Origin: Pseudoscleropodium purum
Lineage: Eukaryota; Streptophyta; Bryopsida; Hypnales; Brachytheciaceae
Length of the DNA: 64,000 bases
Direction: 5' to 3'
Assembly (NCBI GenBank): GCA_963969395.1
Contig: OZ017795.1
Span: forward strand, 30,299,063-30,363,062
In this document: positions 27,101 to 38,229 of the stretch, piece by piece
Layout: every line of letters starts with the position of its first letter
Position numbering within the stretch: position 1 is the stretch's first letter
The notes under the pieces: model-generated
Told to the model about the DNA's origin: nothing
What the model saw: the letters and a program-made list of their open reading frames with translations, nothing else
The model's database searches: none
Position numbers and translations under genes: made by a program

Positions 27101-28387
27101 CCACAGGGATGCCTTCCCGAGTGACTTCAATTTTGACTCTATGCATGAGTGATTGAATCTTTTCTTTTAACAAGTCCAAAGTGACAGTCTCTGTTTGCAT
27201 AGTTTCTGAACAAAGGTAAGACGTTCCACTCCATCGTCTTGGTGGTAAACGTAGAAGAAACATGCTCTTTCCATTATAGTAGATGTCTTCGTGATGGGTC
27301 AGCCTTTGGCTTTCATCCCAAGAGAGAGGAATCTAGCCTTCTTGTAGATTTTCTTCCTCCCGAAAAAGTCCACAATTTTCGAGCTCTGCAAAGACTTTCT
27401 GGTTCTTGGTTTTCTTTCGAGTGCTACCAGGTGACTTTAGGTTTAATTCCGTGTGTCAACGATTGCCTTCTCTACCGGTCGGACATGTTTGCATGCGAAG
27501 TATGCACGTGCTTCTTCAAATTTGTGGAACTGTGTTTAGGGTTGTAATTTAGAAATTCTTCCTACTTGGTGTAGTTTTGTTTGAACTAGGGCTCGTTAAC
27601 ATCATGGGATGGCAAACAACACAACGCAATTTCTGCACTGCTATTATCAACTCACGATCCACAACTGGAATAAGACGTGCTGAAAAAAGTCATATATTGA
27701 AGAAAGTTGGATTTATTATGAAGATTCATTTCTTTTATTAATAGTTTTTATCTCTGAAATATTGAAAATAGTTGTGGGTTGGTGCAATTTGGATGCTCAA
27801 AAGGTGTGATCCAAACACCTTCCTTCTTAGTGAATGGTGTTAAGGTTGTTGGAGCTAATGCCTCATGGACTACAAGCAATTGAATTGACATTTTCAACCC
27901 CATTGTGTAGCAAAATGCAACATCCTCATTTGTAAAGTTTCATCAGCTAGGCAAAGTTATAACTTAAGTCCCTCATCTTATCAAGTCTAACCATCTCTAC
28001 CTAACCACTTCTATATTCTAGTCTATATTTTAGTGTTGTGCTGATAGTATAATACTATCTGATATAAAGATTCTCAAGAGGCTCTATATGCATGTTCCAA
28101 GTCCCCTAAATCAAAATAAATTGAGAAGCATCGGGACTAAAAATGCAAGAAAATATAATTTCAAAACATGACAAAAATAATCCCTCTTCAATATGGAACA
28201 CTAATCCAATTAACAATCACATATGATATAAAGCTACCATGTTGCAATAGTTTCCTTGAGTTTGATTCATTCACTAAAACAGGAAACAACATTAGGGCTA
28301 TCAATTTTTACTTGTACATCCTACCTTCTGATCCTCACCTCAAGGAGTACCATTCCATAGTCACATCCAAAAAGATCAGTTGAGTTG
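27101..28387. other. Intergenic DNA with one exon-like open frame
   Basis: An open plus-strand frame at 27239-27547 has balanced composition and a stretch reading DFLPPEKVHNFRALQRLSG. A possible donor (CTACCAG then GTGACT) follows near 27430. I do not recognise the peptide and found no partner exon, so it is not called a gene. From 27550 to 28387 the DNA is AT-rich and shows nothing. Confidence 0.3.
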
Positions 28388-29029
28388 CTATGAGCTAAAC
28401 TCTTTTATCCTTTTCTGCTCTTCATGTTTTGCCTTCAATTTGTCAAAGTCAATGCCCTCAAATCTGAGCTTTGAATCAAGATACTTGGTTCCATACGCGG
28501 CACCAAAACCCCATCCCAACACTAACCCTACACCACAACCTCCACCAGCACCGATGCCAAGGATATTCAACGGTACACCTGCAAAACACTACCAAAACGT
28601 CAGCATGGCATAATTGAACTAGAGGTCATTAGCAGCAGTTGTACCAGAACAAAATAACACCACTGTGGTATAGTCAAACTATTTGATTTCTCCTTCTCTG
28701 ATATCACATCCTCGTTCCCCGCTCTCAATGTTCTCCAGAGGCGCCGAAGTAGCGTAAGCGTCTTCTGGAGGGCCCTAAAAAAAACACCCAAACAAGTGAG
28801 GCACCCACGATGTTCACTTCGTTTGCAAACGAAGTGAAGTTGTCTGCCACCCTGCTTCGTCTTCTTCCGCGAAGTTCGCAATACCCCTCTTTGTGGCACT
28901 CCCTTCTTCGGTTACCAACTCCGCCTCTGTTGTTGTGTGTTGCACCAACTCTCTTCCTGCTAAATCGTATGGAAGTCGATTGTGTACCATGTCGCAAACA
29001 TGATTGAAATCGTTGGTATCCAAACACAT
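28388..29029 (-). CDS. Small Gly-rich protein of unknown function
   Basis: The last exon (28388-28578) is the secure part. It encodes [20 protein letters not shown], then a WGFG segment, then [18 protein letters not shown] and a charged tail with the stop. The glycine-spaced hydrophobic run could be a membrane segment. It resembles a family of small plant proteins annotated variously as cadmium-induced AS8-like, but I recall that family only loosely. Upstream, 28708-28774 joins in phase with GT-AG signals, and ATG 29029 opens a frame whose likeliest donor is TTG|GTAACC near 28917. Other first-exon choices are possible. The stop lies about 960 bp from the dehydratase stop, on the same strand. 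Confidence 0.55.
28813..28838. repeat. Perfect 26-bp palindrome
   Basis: The half-site TTCACTTCGTTTG is followed immediately by its exact reverse complement. The next flanking bases (G on both sides) do not pair. It lies inside the first open frame, or the first intron, of the small Gly-rich protein gene. Confidence 0.9.
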
Positions 29030-29352
29030 CGATTGCGCTTTCTCAAACGAAATTGCACCACCTTCTCAAACAATAACACACCCTAACTGTAACACCTTTT
29101 CAAACTCATGGAACTATAAAATCGTAAAATCGAAAATCGCATGTTCCATTCATGTCCATCCATGGAAATATCTTCATCACTTTAATGAAGATCGCTTCTG
29201 CACCGCCCAAAATGAAATGAAATATTGTAACACACACTCATTCCAAGTGTGAATGTAGTATGGGAGCTTTAAATGTCCGGTTGCTGACCTGCAGAATGAT
29301 AGGTAGCCTACCCCTAATTTTTACTTACAAAATCTATTCGACTAGTTTTGGT

Positions 29353-32256
29353 TTAGGCAACTTTGCGTCTGTTACCGCTGCTTCCTCTCTTTGCCAGTTT
29401 AGATTTACGCTGCCGAAACATGTGGAGGTACAGCAACAGCCACAGAAAAGGATACACGATCATAACCCACTGCATCACCAACACAAGCACTGGATGGTTA
29501 CATTCAATCAAATAGTCTGTATCAAGCTTACAAATTAGAACCAACATTGGAAATGACAAGATCATCGGTTACCTAAAGACCTCTTCTAATAACCTCTTCA
29601 AAATCTAAGGCTTACTTCCAAGGTTCCTACTTCAGAGACAAAGGGAATATGCTTTCGAAAACTGACCACAACAAATGAGTGATAGTCAAAGGGAAGCCAC
29701 TTGAAAGTACTCGCATAAAGGTGTCGTTTCTTGATTACATCCAGGGAAAGATACATAGCTAGCACTGCATGTAGGAAAAGTGTCCAGCCTGTTAGAATAT
29801 ACTTGCAGTGCAATAGCAATAGCGACAGCTAAGAGCTCACAGCTAGGATCGCAACATGAATTAGCAAGCATACATTTGGACTCCAAACCAAGCATGCGAG
29901 TCGAAATACATAATATAATCATATTATTTTGAGAATTACTGGAGTGAAATTGCAAATCGAAGTGAAAATTCCGATCATTACACATCAAAGAATGTCAACA
30001 GGTGACAAGATTAACATGACAGGGATGCCATTACAGTCCCCTAACACGATCTGATAACTGATACACAGATGAAAGGCCTCGGAGCTTTGGCCGTCCTTTT
30101 CTTTGTAACGAAGGATGTGGAGTATGTGGCCTTAATTTAAATTCAGCAGTGATATATCGAAGAGCTTTTTATGTGAGTGAAGTCTCCGTAAAGATTGAAA
30201 ATGCAATCAAGAAAGTAACGATGTGTCAATAGAGAAACCATAGTTAAGAATGTAAGATGATAATCAAAATAGCACTTACTTTCTCCATAAAGCGCTCCAA
30301 TTGGGTACAGGAAGATGAATGCAGTGTATCTGCAAAGACTCACCAAGAGATATTTTAAGCGCAATCATTTCCTGACCCAAAAGGTGGCTAAGTAAATAGA
30401 AACGGAAGCGTCATGCAACCCATGTCTGAGATATCTGAATTCTCGAATAATCCAATTCAAGATGAAAGAAACACATGACAAGAATGCGTGAATTTCTTCC
30501 AGATTAATTGTAAGACAAAACAACTTTCAACAAAACATATATTCAAAACAACACGACAATTTTAAAAATCCTAGCACAGTTAACTCTAAATCGGATCAAT
30601 ATCTGCCATGTATAACTCAAAGAAGGAAACATGTAATTAGAGAATAAAATTGAGAAATCAGTGCACATTAAGATCTACAATGTAGCCACGCACCGTAGCC
30701 AGGTCAACCAATGAGGACACACGCCCAGAATCCCAAGAGTATATTGTGGATAGCGTATAACCTATCAACCAATCTTCACAAAATCAGAAGCCATATATAA
30801 TTGACGAAACATCAACACGGAATATTTTGGGTTAGACTTTGGGCCAAATACTCCTAAAAAATGTCATAGAGAAATGCACAGCAAAAGAATCCAAAAAGCA
30901 CCAACATTGTAAACCAAAAAAGTCGACTTAGTAAAGCAAACCTCTGCTGTGGACCATGCTAAGAAAGTGATCATAACTGGAGGCTGTTCTTGAACCTGTG
31001 CAAGTAAACACGTAGATTTGAGAGCCGGCATCGCATCTATATAATTCATCGCTTACCGTGTGAAATATGGTTTTAAGGTACTTCGATTTTAATTTATGCA
31101 TCAGCCGCATAAACAGACCACGTCCCTTATAGCAACAAGACAGCTAGCAAAGATGTAAAATGAATGTAAGGTCATCCAGCAAGCCAGGCCTTACCTCAGG
31201 AACGTTGGCTATAATTGCGAAAAGGACATGACTCCGACCCAGCCATTGCATGAATGCATAGAGGGTGCTCGTCCGCACCAGACCTTCACAACAAAAGCAT
31301 CTTGCACAATTAAAAATTTGCAGGGTTCTAGAACAAACGCAGACGCAAGCAAAGACTGTCTAACCTGCGTCTCTGCAACATTCTACTTCAACACGGGCTA
31401 TTACTATACAGAAGCCAGCATTCCGTTCTGGAGGCTGAATCTAAAGTAACCTGTGGCTACATAAACTTGAAGAATGCGTTCAAGTATGCGCGTACCCAGA
31501 ACAGTGTGCACGATTTCCAGGAAGGCAGCCAACTGGAGGAAACCTGGCCAAATTCAACACAGATACACCAGACTCGTTAAAAGTTTTGCCTCAGCTAAGC
31601 GGGGAATCAATAACCGAAAGAAATGGGCTTTAACACGCCCGTACCTCCATTTCGAAAGCAGAGAATAGACATAAAAAATCGGTAACCATACACTGCAACC
31701 TAAATTTCGTTTCAATTGGTGAAAATTCTCCGCACATACATTGCTGAAACGAATACCAATGCCAATCAAGGTTTTAATCGTTTGTACCGTTGAATGCCAC
31801 AATTTCCGGCGCTTACAATCGCGCCAATATAACTACAACAGACAATTTACAGAGTGCATCCACCAAGAACCAAAGAGATTCTAAAAGCAGCGCGAATTAC
31901 AAGAGGACTAACATGAAGCTATCCGCCGAACTTACATACGACATTGCCAGCTGCTGAAAATCCTCCCGTCAATGACTTCGTCTCGCCGACATGATTTATG
32001 AGGCGTACAAGTGCTACCGCCCTGACAAATCCAAACAAGTTTGAGAATCCAAAACCTCGCACCTGAGCAACGAAATAATAACAACGTCCTTTAAGAAATT
32101 GCAGAGCGAATTGCGAGTCGTGCATTAAATTTCTAGTACTCCATGCAAGATGGCGACGCGAGAAATTATGCAGAAAGAATACAGTGAAATACAACTAAAA
32201 TCTTACCAGCCAAGCGATTGCGCAGCATTGTAGCATGCAAGATATGCCGTGGCCAT
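29353..32256 (-). CDS. PTPLA-type 3-hydroxyacyl-CoA dehydratase
   Basis: The enzyme removes water from 3-hydroxyacyl-CoA in the ER elongase cycle that makes very-long-chain fatty acids. My 9-exon model is 32256-32207, 32021-31936, 31543-31496, 31283-31195, 30995-30942, 30761-30694, 30329-30280, 29764-29667 and 29469-29353. All junctions are in phase, giving 219 residues, the usual size for the family. It starts MATAYLACYNAAQSLGW. Later markers are FLEIVHTVLGLVRTS, MQWLGRSH, FLAWSTAEVIRYPQY, RYTAFIFLYPIGALYGE and YPFLWLLLYLHMFRQRKSKL. The presumed catalytic pair is Tyr140 and Glu148. Spacing of eight residues within YPIGALYGE matches the plant PTPLA-like branch and not PAS2/HACD1. About six hydrophobic segments are visible, and the tail is basic. 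Probably functional. The donor after STAE (GTTTGC) is weak. Confidence 0.92.
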
Positions 32257-32569
32257 AGCCAGAAATTGGAGGTGACTTGGAAACTGAAGCGGATAACTCT
32301 GAAATCGAGCAACAAGCGTGACCTTAAAATCAAAGTAGCAGCATCCGCGCTAACAACTGCAAGCAAATTGATGGAGCAAATCGGAAGGAGTTTCAAGGAA
32401 AGCCATAATTGATGGCGAAAGGGAAGGAGACAAGCTTGCATTTGAGATTCGAGCTTGCATTCCGTCGCAAACAACTTAGAACGAAGGAAATTGAACGGTC
32501 ATTTGAATTTGAATGATTAGAACAAATCTAATTTGGGATGTACTTCACTTTTCGATTCTTGTGTAACTT
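32257..32569. promoter_or_regulatory. Upstream region of the dehydratase gene
   Basis: This is the 5' side of the minus-strand dehydratase gene and should hold its promoter and 5' UTR. No TATA box or other defined element stands out. Open frames here are short and without motifs. Confidence 0.3.
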
Positions 32570-32860
32570 TTTAAGGTGGGCACCCCCAAATCACCACTTT
32601 TTGCTTAGTTGCTAATATTACATTGGTCAAATTTTTATATTTTCTTATTGGTAAGTGAAAGGAGTTTCTAATGTACCAAAGACCTCAAAATTTAAATATC
32701 GTATGCAAAAGTAATGAAAGGTCAAAGGTTTTTTTAGTAAAGGTTCTAAATTTGTTTCTTTTATATAAATACACATAGATTTTGGAGATGTACATAGAGT
32801 GATGATGGTGATTTTATATAGGGTGCAATTTTAGGAAGGGGTATCTTTAAGTTGGAGAAA
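32570..32860 (+). repeat. Dispersed repeat, copy 2
   Basis: This matches the repeat at 26636-26900 in the same orientation, from GGTGGGCACCCCCAAA through GGTCAAAG to TTTTGGAGATGTACATAGAG. It is more AT-rich and lacks the tandem part of copy 1. Together the two copies flank the small Gly-rich gene and the dehydratase gene. Confidence 0.65.
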
Positions 32861-33679
32861 CTCTTTATTAACTTTCAACTTCTAGAACTTCTAATGTTTG
32901 GATTAATGTAAAGATAAGAGTTTGTAGGAGTTTGTAGGAGTTTAGAAACATTGGATGTATTTCATTGCTTATTAATTGCACTTATTTAGAGGAGGTCAAA
33001 AAATAAAAACATACTTGTGGATACTTATGTAGATATGCAAGACACCCACTAAGATGTAAAGGAATGAATCACAAATATCACTATCCAAATAAATATGTGT
33101 TATTTTTGTTTATATGTCTCTTTCATATGATTTTTAGTACAATTTTCTGTTTGATTATTATATAAAATTCAATATTAAATGCTCTTTGAATGCTACTAAC
33201 TACTCTAAAATATCCATTGTCACAATTCCTAAAATAAGAAATGAATTCCAAAAAATGTGAACCCCACCATAGCACTATTGCTTTTTAACACATGTTTCCC
33301 TTTCATTTGCATACACTATTTACGAACTTTCAAACTATTGTGCACCATTGCAAAATCATAAGGGTAGAGAAAATAAATAAATTTAGTTTTTCTACCATTA
33401 TTAATGCAGAGTTTGTTTGTTTCGGGTAGTTAGCCTATCCATGCCTCAAGATTGCTTACTCACGTGCATCTTGCAATTAGGGTTTCCCTTGTTCCCGCTG
33501 GTTCCTGTCCTTCCTTGGACACTATCTGAAGAATTGTTGCACTATTTTAAGCTTGCTTCCATCTCTCCTCATGTTTTGATTATTTTTTCGAGGACGAAAT
33601 GTTCGGGTCCCGTGATTATCTGCTCATTTGCTACCAAGGATCGTGATACAAGTTTAGGTTTTGAGAAAATTTTGGGACT
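32861..33679. other. AT-rich intergenic DNA, then GON4-like promoter side
   Basis: No gene is seen from 32861 to about 33400. From 33400 the composition becomes less AT-rich on the approach to the GON4-like gene. The open frame at 33417-33695 shows no motif. Confidence 0.4.
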
Positions 33680-33953
33680 AGCAGGTGAATTGTAGTTGAG
33701 ATTGTGAAAGTCTTGGGTGTAGCAGGTGATTTTGTAGTTGAGCTCGCGGTTTTGGCGAGGAGCAGATGAATTTGTGGTTGCGTTTGCACTTTTGTTAGTA
33801 GCCGGTGATTTTGTAGTCAGGGTTGCGGTTTGGGGAGTAGCAGATGATTCAGTAGTTGAGGTTGCGTTTTGGGGAATAGCAGGTGATTTTGTGCTTGAGG
33901 TTGCGAATCTGGGAGTATCAGGTGAACTTGTGCTTGAGGTTGCGTTTTTTTAA
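33680..33953 (+). repeat. 39-bp minisatellite upstream of GON4-like gene
   Basis: About seven units begin GCAGGTGATTTTGTAGTTGA and end near GGGGAGTA. The four best units are exactly 39 bp and the others 34-41 bp. Because 39 is a multiple of three, one frame stays open from 33738 to 33953 and encodes 13-residue units like AGDFVVEVAVWGV, but it has no ATG. The array ends 44 bp before the GON4-like start codon and so is likely to be in the 5' UTR or core promoter. Confidence 0.85.
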
Positions 33954-33996
33954 ACTAGGGTTATGATCCCTGGCCTCCTTCCTCTCCGTCGTCGCC

Positions 33997-36900
33997 ATGG
34001 ACTTGGACGACGCGGACAACCCTTCCTGCATCCCTTCTTCTCCCTGTTCCCCTTCTCAGGATCGCGGCGAAGAGGAACTGATGATGAGCCACGCTTTGGA
34101 GGGGCTGCCTGAGTGGCGCAGCAGTCCCTCCCGAAGTAGTGAATGGGGCAGGCGATCGGATGATCGTCCGTCCCAAGACGAGCAAGATCTGGTGGATGCG
34201 ATCTCCAAGCGCACGCGAGCGCACTACTCCCTCGCGGATATGTCGCTGGACCAGCTGGAAACATTTCTCCAGGAGTCGGACGAAGAAGATTATTTCCAGA
34301 ACGTGGATGATGAGGAAGAGTATCGCAAGTTTCTGGCGGCTGTGCAAGGGAACGGGGGATTAGAAGAGCATAAGAAGCTGGTAAAGCCACGGAACGCAAT
34401 CCGAGTTTGGTTATTTTCGTAGCGTTAACCCTCTAACGCTCTAATCGTTTTTTTGAAATTATGCACGTTTTTTTGCTTGTGTCTTTGAAAAATTATATTA
34501 TTTTCCTCACATTCATCAAATTGGTCAAAGATAGAGGGAGTTTGCTTTTCGAAGATTCAAGAATCAGTTACTTTGGCACAAAACATTGCCCGGGAGTCCT
34601 CTGTTCATCATTCAGAATATGCCAGAATAATGACTTCTGAACGCTTAGGGGTTATGAAACAAGGCACGATTACTCAGACTATAATTCTTCTGGATTCGAC
34701 CTCCCAGGTGTTACCCGGAAAATGCATGTGTAATCTGCAAACCCTAAATCACTGTCGTTTTGGTCGCTACAATAGAACTATGTGATCACTGTACGTTCGT
34801 AGACAAGGAATTGAGACTGATGCGAATTTTTCTCTCCTCTTGCTTTTTCACTAAATAGCATAATCGTAGGTGGTGCTTGGGAGATGCTATCCGCCTAATT
34901 CTGATTTGGAGCATGATTTTTCAGACTCGTTTTCTTGGAATTGAACCTTCCTGTGCATGCCACGCTGAAGCAGGAGAAAGGGATCGAAGAAAGTGAGAGT
35001 GAGGACGAAGACGCCGATTTCGTGATTGAAATTGATGAAGCTCTAGAAAGTGATGTCGAAGAAGGTGTAGATGGCCTTGGCCGCAAAAGGAAGCGGGCAC
35101 GCGGACCTGTGACGAGAGGGAAACGGCGAAAGAGTGAAAGCGTGCAGAATAAAGTGCTCAATACATGGCGTGCTAAGGCCCCGCTAAGGCCCTTATTGCC
35201 TTATGCCGGGAACGTTTCAGTTGGTGAGCGAAGCCGGCTTTTAGCGGGGACTGCGTCCCAGCCTTCGGTATGCAGTGCTAAGAGACAGCCTGCAGATTGT
35301 GGATTTACAGCACGTCAGATCGGACAGCTATATTGTTTGATGCATGAGCATGTGCAGCTACTTTTACAAGTGTATGCCATGTGTATATTAGAACCAGCAA
35401 TGCAGCAGACGGCGGTAGATACTCACAGGATGATCATGGAGCTTGTTGAAAAACGAGAGTCTGTTTTATCGTGGAAGTTATCCGCTTTCCCCGATTTCTG
35501 TTTTCGTCCTCCATACATTCATCCTTCTGTTCCTGAAAATGAGATTTCTTCTTTTCAAGGTTTATCGTCAGAAACAGCTCCGGTTATCAGGGGCAGAGAT
35601 GGTGCGTCTTCTACCCGCATGAGTTCTAGTTCAGGTCCTCATCAGTATGTTGTTAGCACTGTATCCATCGTTCCACTCGATTCCAATTTCAGCACCCACT
35701 AGCAATATTTATCTAGCTTCTCCTTATCAATTTCGTGGTCTTACATTAACAGAGTCAATCTACATCATCTTCTCCCCCTCTTGAGGTCTTGTCTCAGAGC
35801 CTTCATTCTCATTCTTGCGTGGTTTTCGGTTGCCCTTCTGAAGTGAATAACTTGCACGCAGGTTTGGCCTCTAGGCGTACTCTGCATACCTCTTCAGATC
35901 AGACAAAATCAATCGACAATGCCTGTGAATCGGCTCTCTCCTCGTCGTCATCTTTTTCAGAGTCTTTACCCTTGGAATGGCTGCCGGCAACCTCGGGTCC
36001 TGTAAGATCGTTAATGGATGTAGCTCCTTTGGCTCTTGTAAGGGAATTCATGGCAGTTGTTCAACAGGGTATGTTTCTTCCTTTTAATTTTAGTTCCATT
36101 CTCGATTTGGTCAGTTCTGTGGGTTGAGAGACGATAGTTACCATTACTCTGCATGAAAACTGATCTATTCTTGTGATGCATTGCAGTCTCTCAGGACTCC
36201 GGGCAGCAGAATTTCTCAAGTGAAAATCGAGTACCACTTTTTGCAGTGCAACTGCAATTGTGTGAAAGTCCAAAGTTTGCTTGCGAAGAGTCATCTCCCA
36301 AACTGAAAAGGACAATGGCAGCAGCACTTGTGGAGAGTACCAAGAAGCAAACTATAGCAGTCGTTCCAAAGGATATTGCTTCTGCAATGGAGCGATTTAG
36401 CTCTTTGTTCAATACCAATCTATTCCCCCGCAAAGCACCTCCTGCCACTGCCGCAAATCGACTTTTATTTACAGATGTTGAGGATGAGTGAGTTTCGTCA
36501 TGACCCCTCGTCATTTTGGTGATACTTTTGGTGTTGATTGTCGTTCCAGAGCACTGAACAGTGGGCTCATATTTTCTTAATTTGACATGTGGAAGGTTAT
36601 TGGCAATGGGGTTGATGACTTACAACAATGACTGGAAAGCTATTCAAGAACGCTTTTTGCCATCCAAGTCAATGCATCAGGTTAGTTATTATCATAAGAA
36701 TTCCTCTGATGTAGATGCAAAGATGTTTATATTATGTCTTTGATCTATGAGACTCTTTATTGCCTGTTGCAATGATGACTTCCTGCACATGCTGCTTACA
36801 CAAAGATATGTTCGTGAGGGAACTTATGCCTTCTCTTGTTGCAGATTTTTGTTAGGCAGAAGAATCGCAGTTCTGCAAGAGCTCCCAATAACTCTATAAA

Positions 36901-38229
36901 GGTCTGTAATGGCATAGAATGATTTGCTTGATGCCTCTGTGCTTTGCTTATTCCGATTTGCATACTGTGGTTGTTTGATTGTTATTTCCCTGAAAGGTAA
37001 CGAACTGGAGAACCAACTTTCCACCATGGATGTCGTCTAGGGTAGCAGGTTTAGGAACCATTAAGATTTGAACGCAGTTTATTGTGGATTTTCGTGGTAT
37101 CAATCATAAATGAATCCTGTGTATTTGTAGAATTACGTTTTCGTTGGTGTGCTGCTCGATAAACTGATATGCTACATGAATGCTTATTTCAGGCTGTCAG
37201 GAGAATGAAATTATCTCCGTTAACCGCAGATGAGGTAGCCTGCATTGAAGAGGTGGGTTACACTTCATCAGTTGTTTGTCGACGAGGGATCCTTTGCATG
37301 AAGCTAAGAAGACTGTGATTTGTATTGTTGACTTCCATCCAGATAGTTTGTATTGATTTCTTAAATACGTATGCAAAATGGACTATGTTATTCTGATCAT
37401 ATTCTGGCTCTTCCCCGTTTGCACAATTAATTTTTCAGGCACTTAAGGTGTACAAATATGACTGGATCAAAGTGTGTCGTTACTGTGTACCATATCGGGA
37501 CCCAGCTACGATTTCTCGGCAATGGCGGGTTGCCATTGGCACGCAGAAATCCTATAAGCCCGTTGTGAACAACAGAGAGAAGCGTAAGCTTCATGACGCT
37601 CGAAGCCGCCCGGGTTTTGCTGCTGTATCTCAACCTTGCCCATCTGTGGTAAACCCCTAAACCTAGGAATGACTGTTTTTTTAAGCTTACGAATGTGTAC
37701 GAGCCATGCATGTATTTGTCGAATATCCAAAGCATTAATATATTTGTTGAGCACAGAAAGCGTGATCTTGGTGGAATATTGTTGTACGCAGGGAAAAGTT
37801 CCGTTGAAGCACCACGAGGCTGGCAGCCATGAGGATGGAGAGCTGGAACAAACTCAATTTCGTGAAGGTCCTTTTGGTAACTCGTGTATCTCTCTTGCAC
37901 CCAGACACTTGTCGAGTGAAATTCCTTCAGCTTCAGATTCTGCCCGTTCTCCTGCTACCATATCTTCAAAGCAAGGTAAAGCTAATGGTTTAAGTAAAAC
38001 AGGTTCTCCCTCTCCAAAGTCCGGCACGCCCTGTAATCAGTCGAAGCCCTCCAGACCTTCTTTTTCTAAATTTTGCTCCCTCTCACCAACTCAAAACCTT
38101 CTCGCCAAAGAAGATCAAACTGTACAGCTGGCCCCTGGATTGCCACCTCTCAAACTTCCGCCCTCCGTTCGGGTATTGTCTCATTCAGACAAGGAACGTC
38201 AAATTCTTATTGCACATAGCTGTAACTAG
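33997..38229 (+). CDS. GON4-like nuclear protein
   Basis: GON4-like proteins are nuclear factors with a Myb/SANT-like region, linked to transcriptional repression and cell-cycle control. The model is 33997-34380, 34555-34707, 34974-35648, 35753-36068, 36187-36487, 36596-36680, 36845-36901, 37193-37252, 37439-37648 and 37792-38229, in phase, about 892 residues. Family marks are RTRAHYSLADMSLDQLETFL and FQNVDDEEEYRKFLAAV (exon 1), the acidic DEDADFVIEIDEALESD and APLRPLLPY (exon 3), and the SANT-like part at about 610-735 (ELLAMGLMTYNNDWKAIQER, FVRQKNR, PYRDPATISRQWRVAIGTQK). Exon 2 and the edges of exon 3 are the weak points: exon 3 may begin at 34971 or 34974 and end at 35648 or later. The C-terminal exon is Ser/Pro-rich. 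A short out-of-frame ATG at 33963 precedes the start. Confidence 0.9.

Noticed and set aside
32166..32474. Minus-strand open frame of 102 codons over the dehydratase start
   Set aside because: It is in a different frame from the real first exon (32207-32256), which joins in phase to the next exon.
33950..34399. Minus-strand open frames of 128-149 codons
   Set aside because: They lie opposite exon 1 of the GON4-like gene, whose plus-strand frame carries the family motifs.
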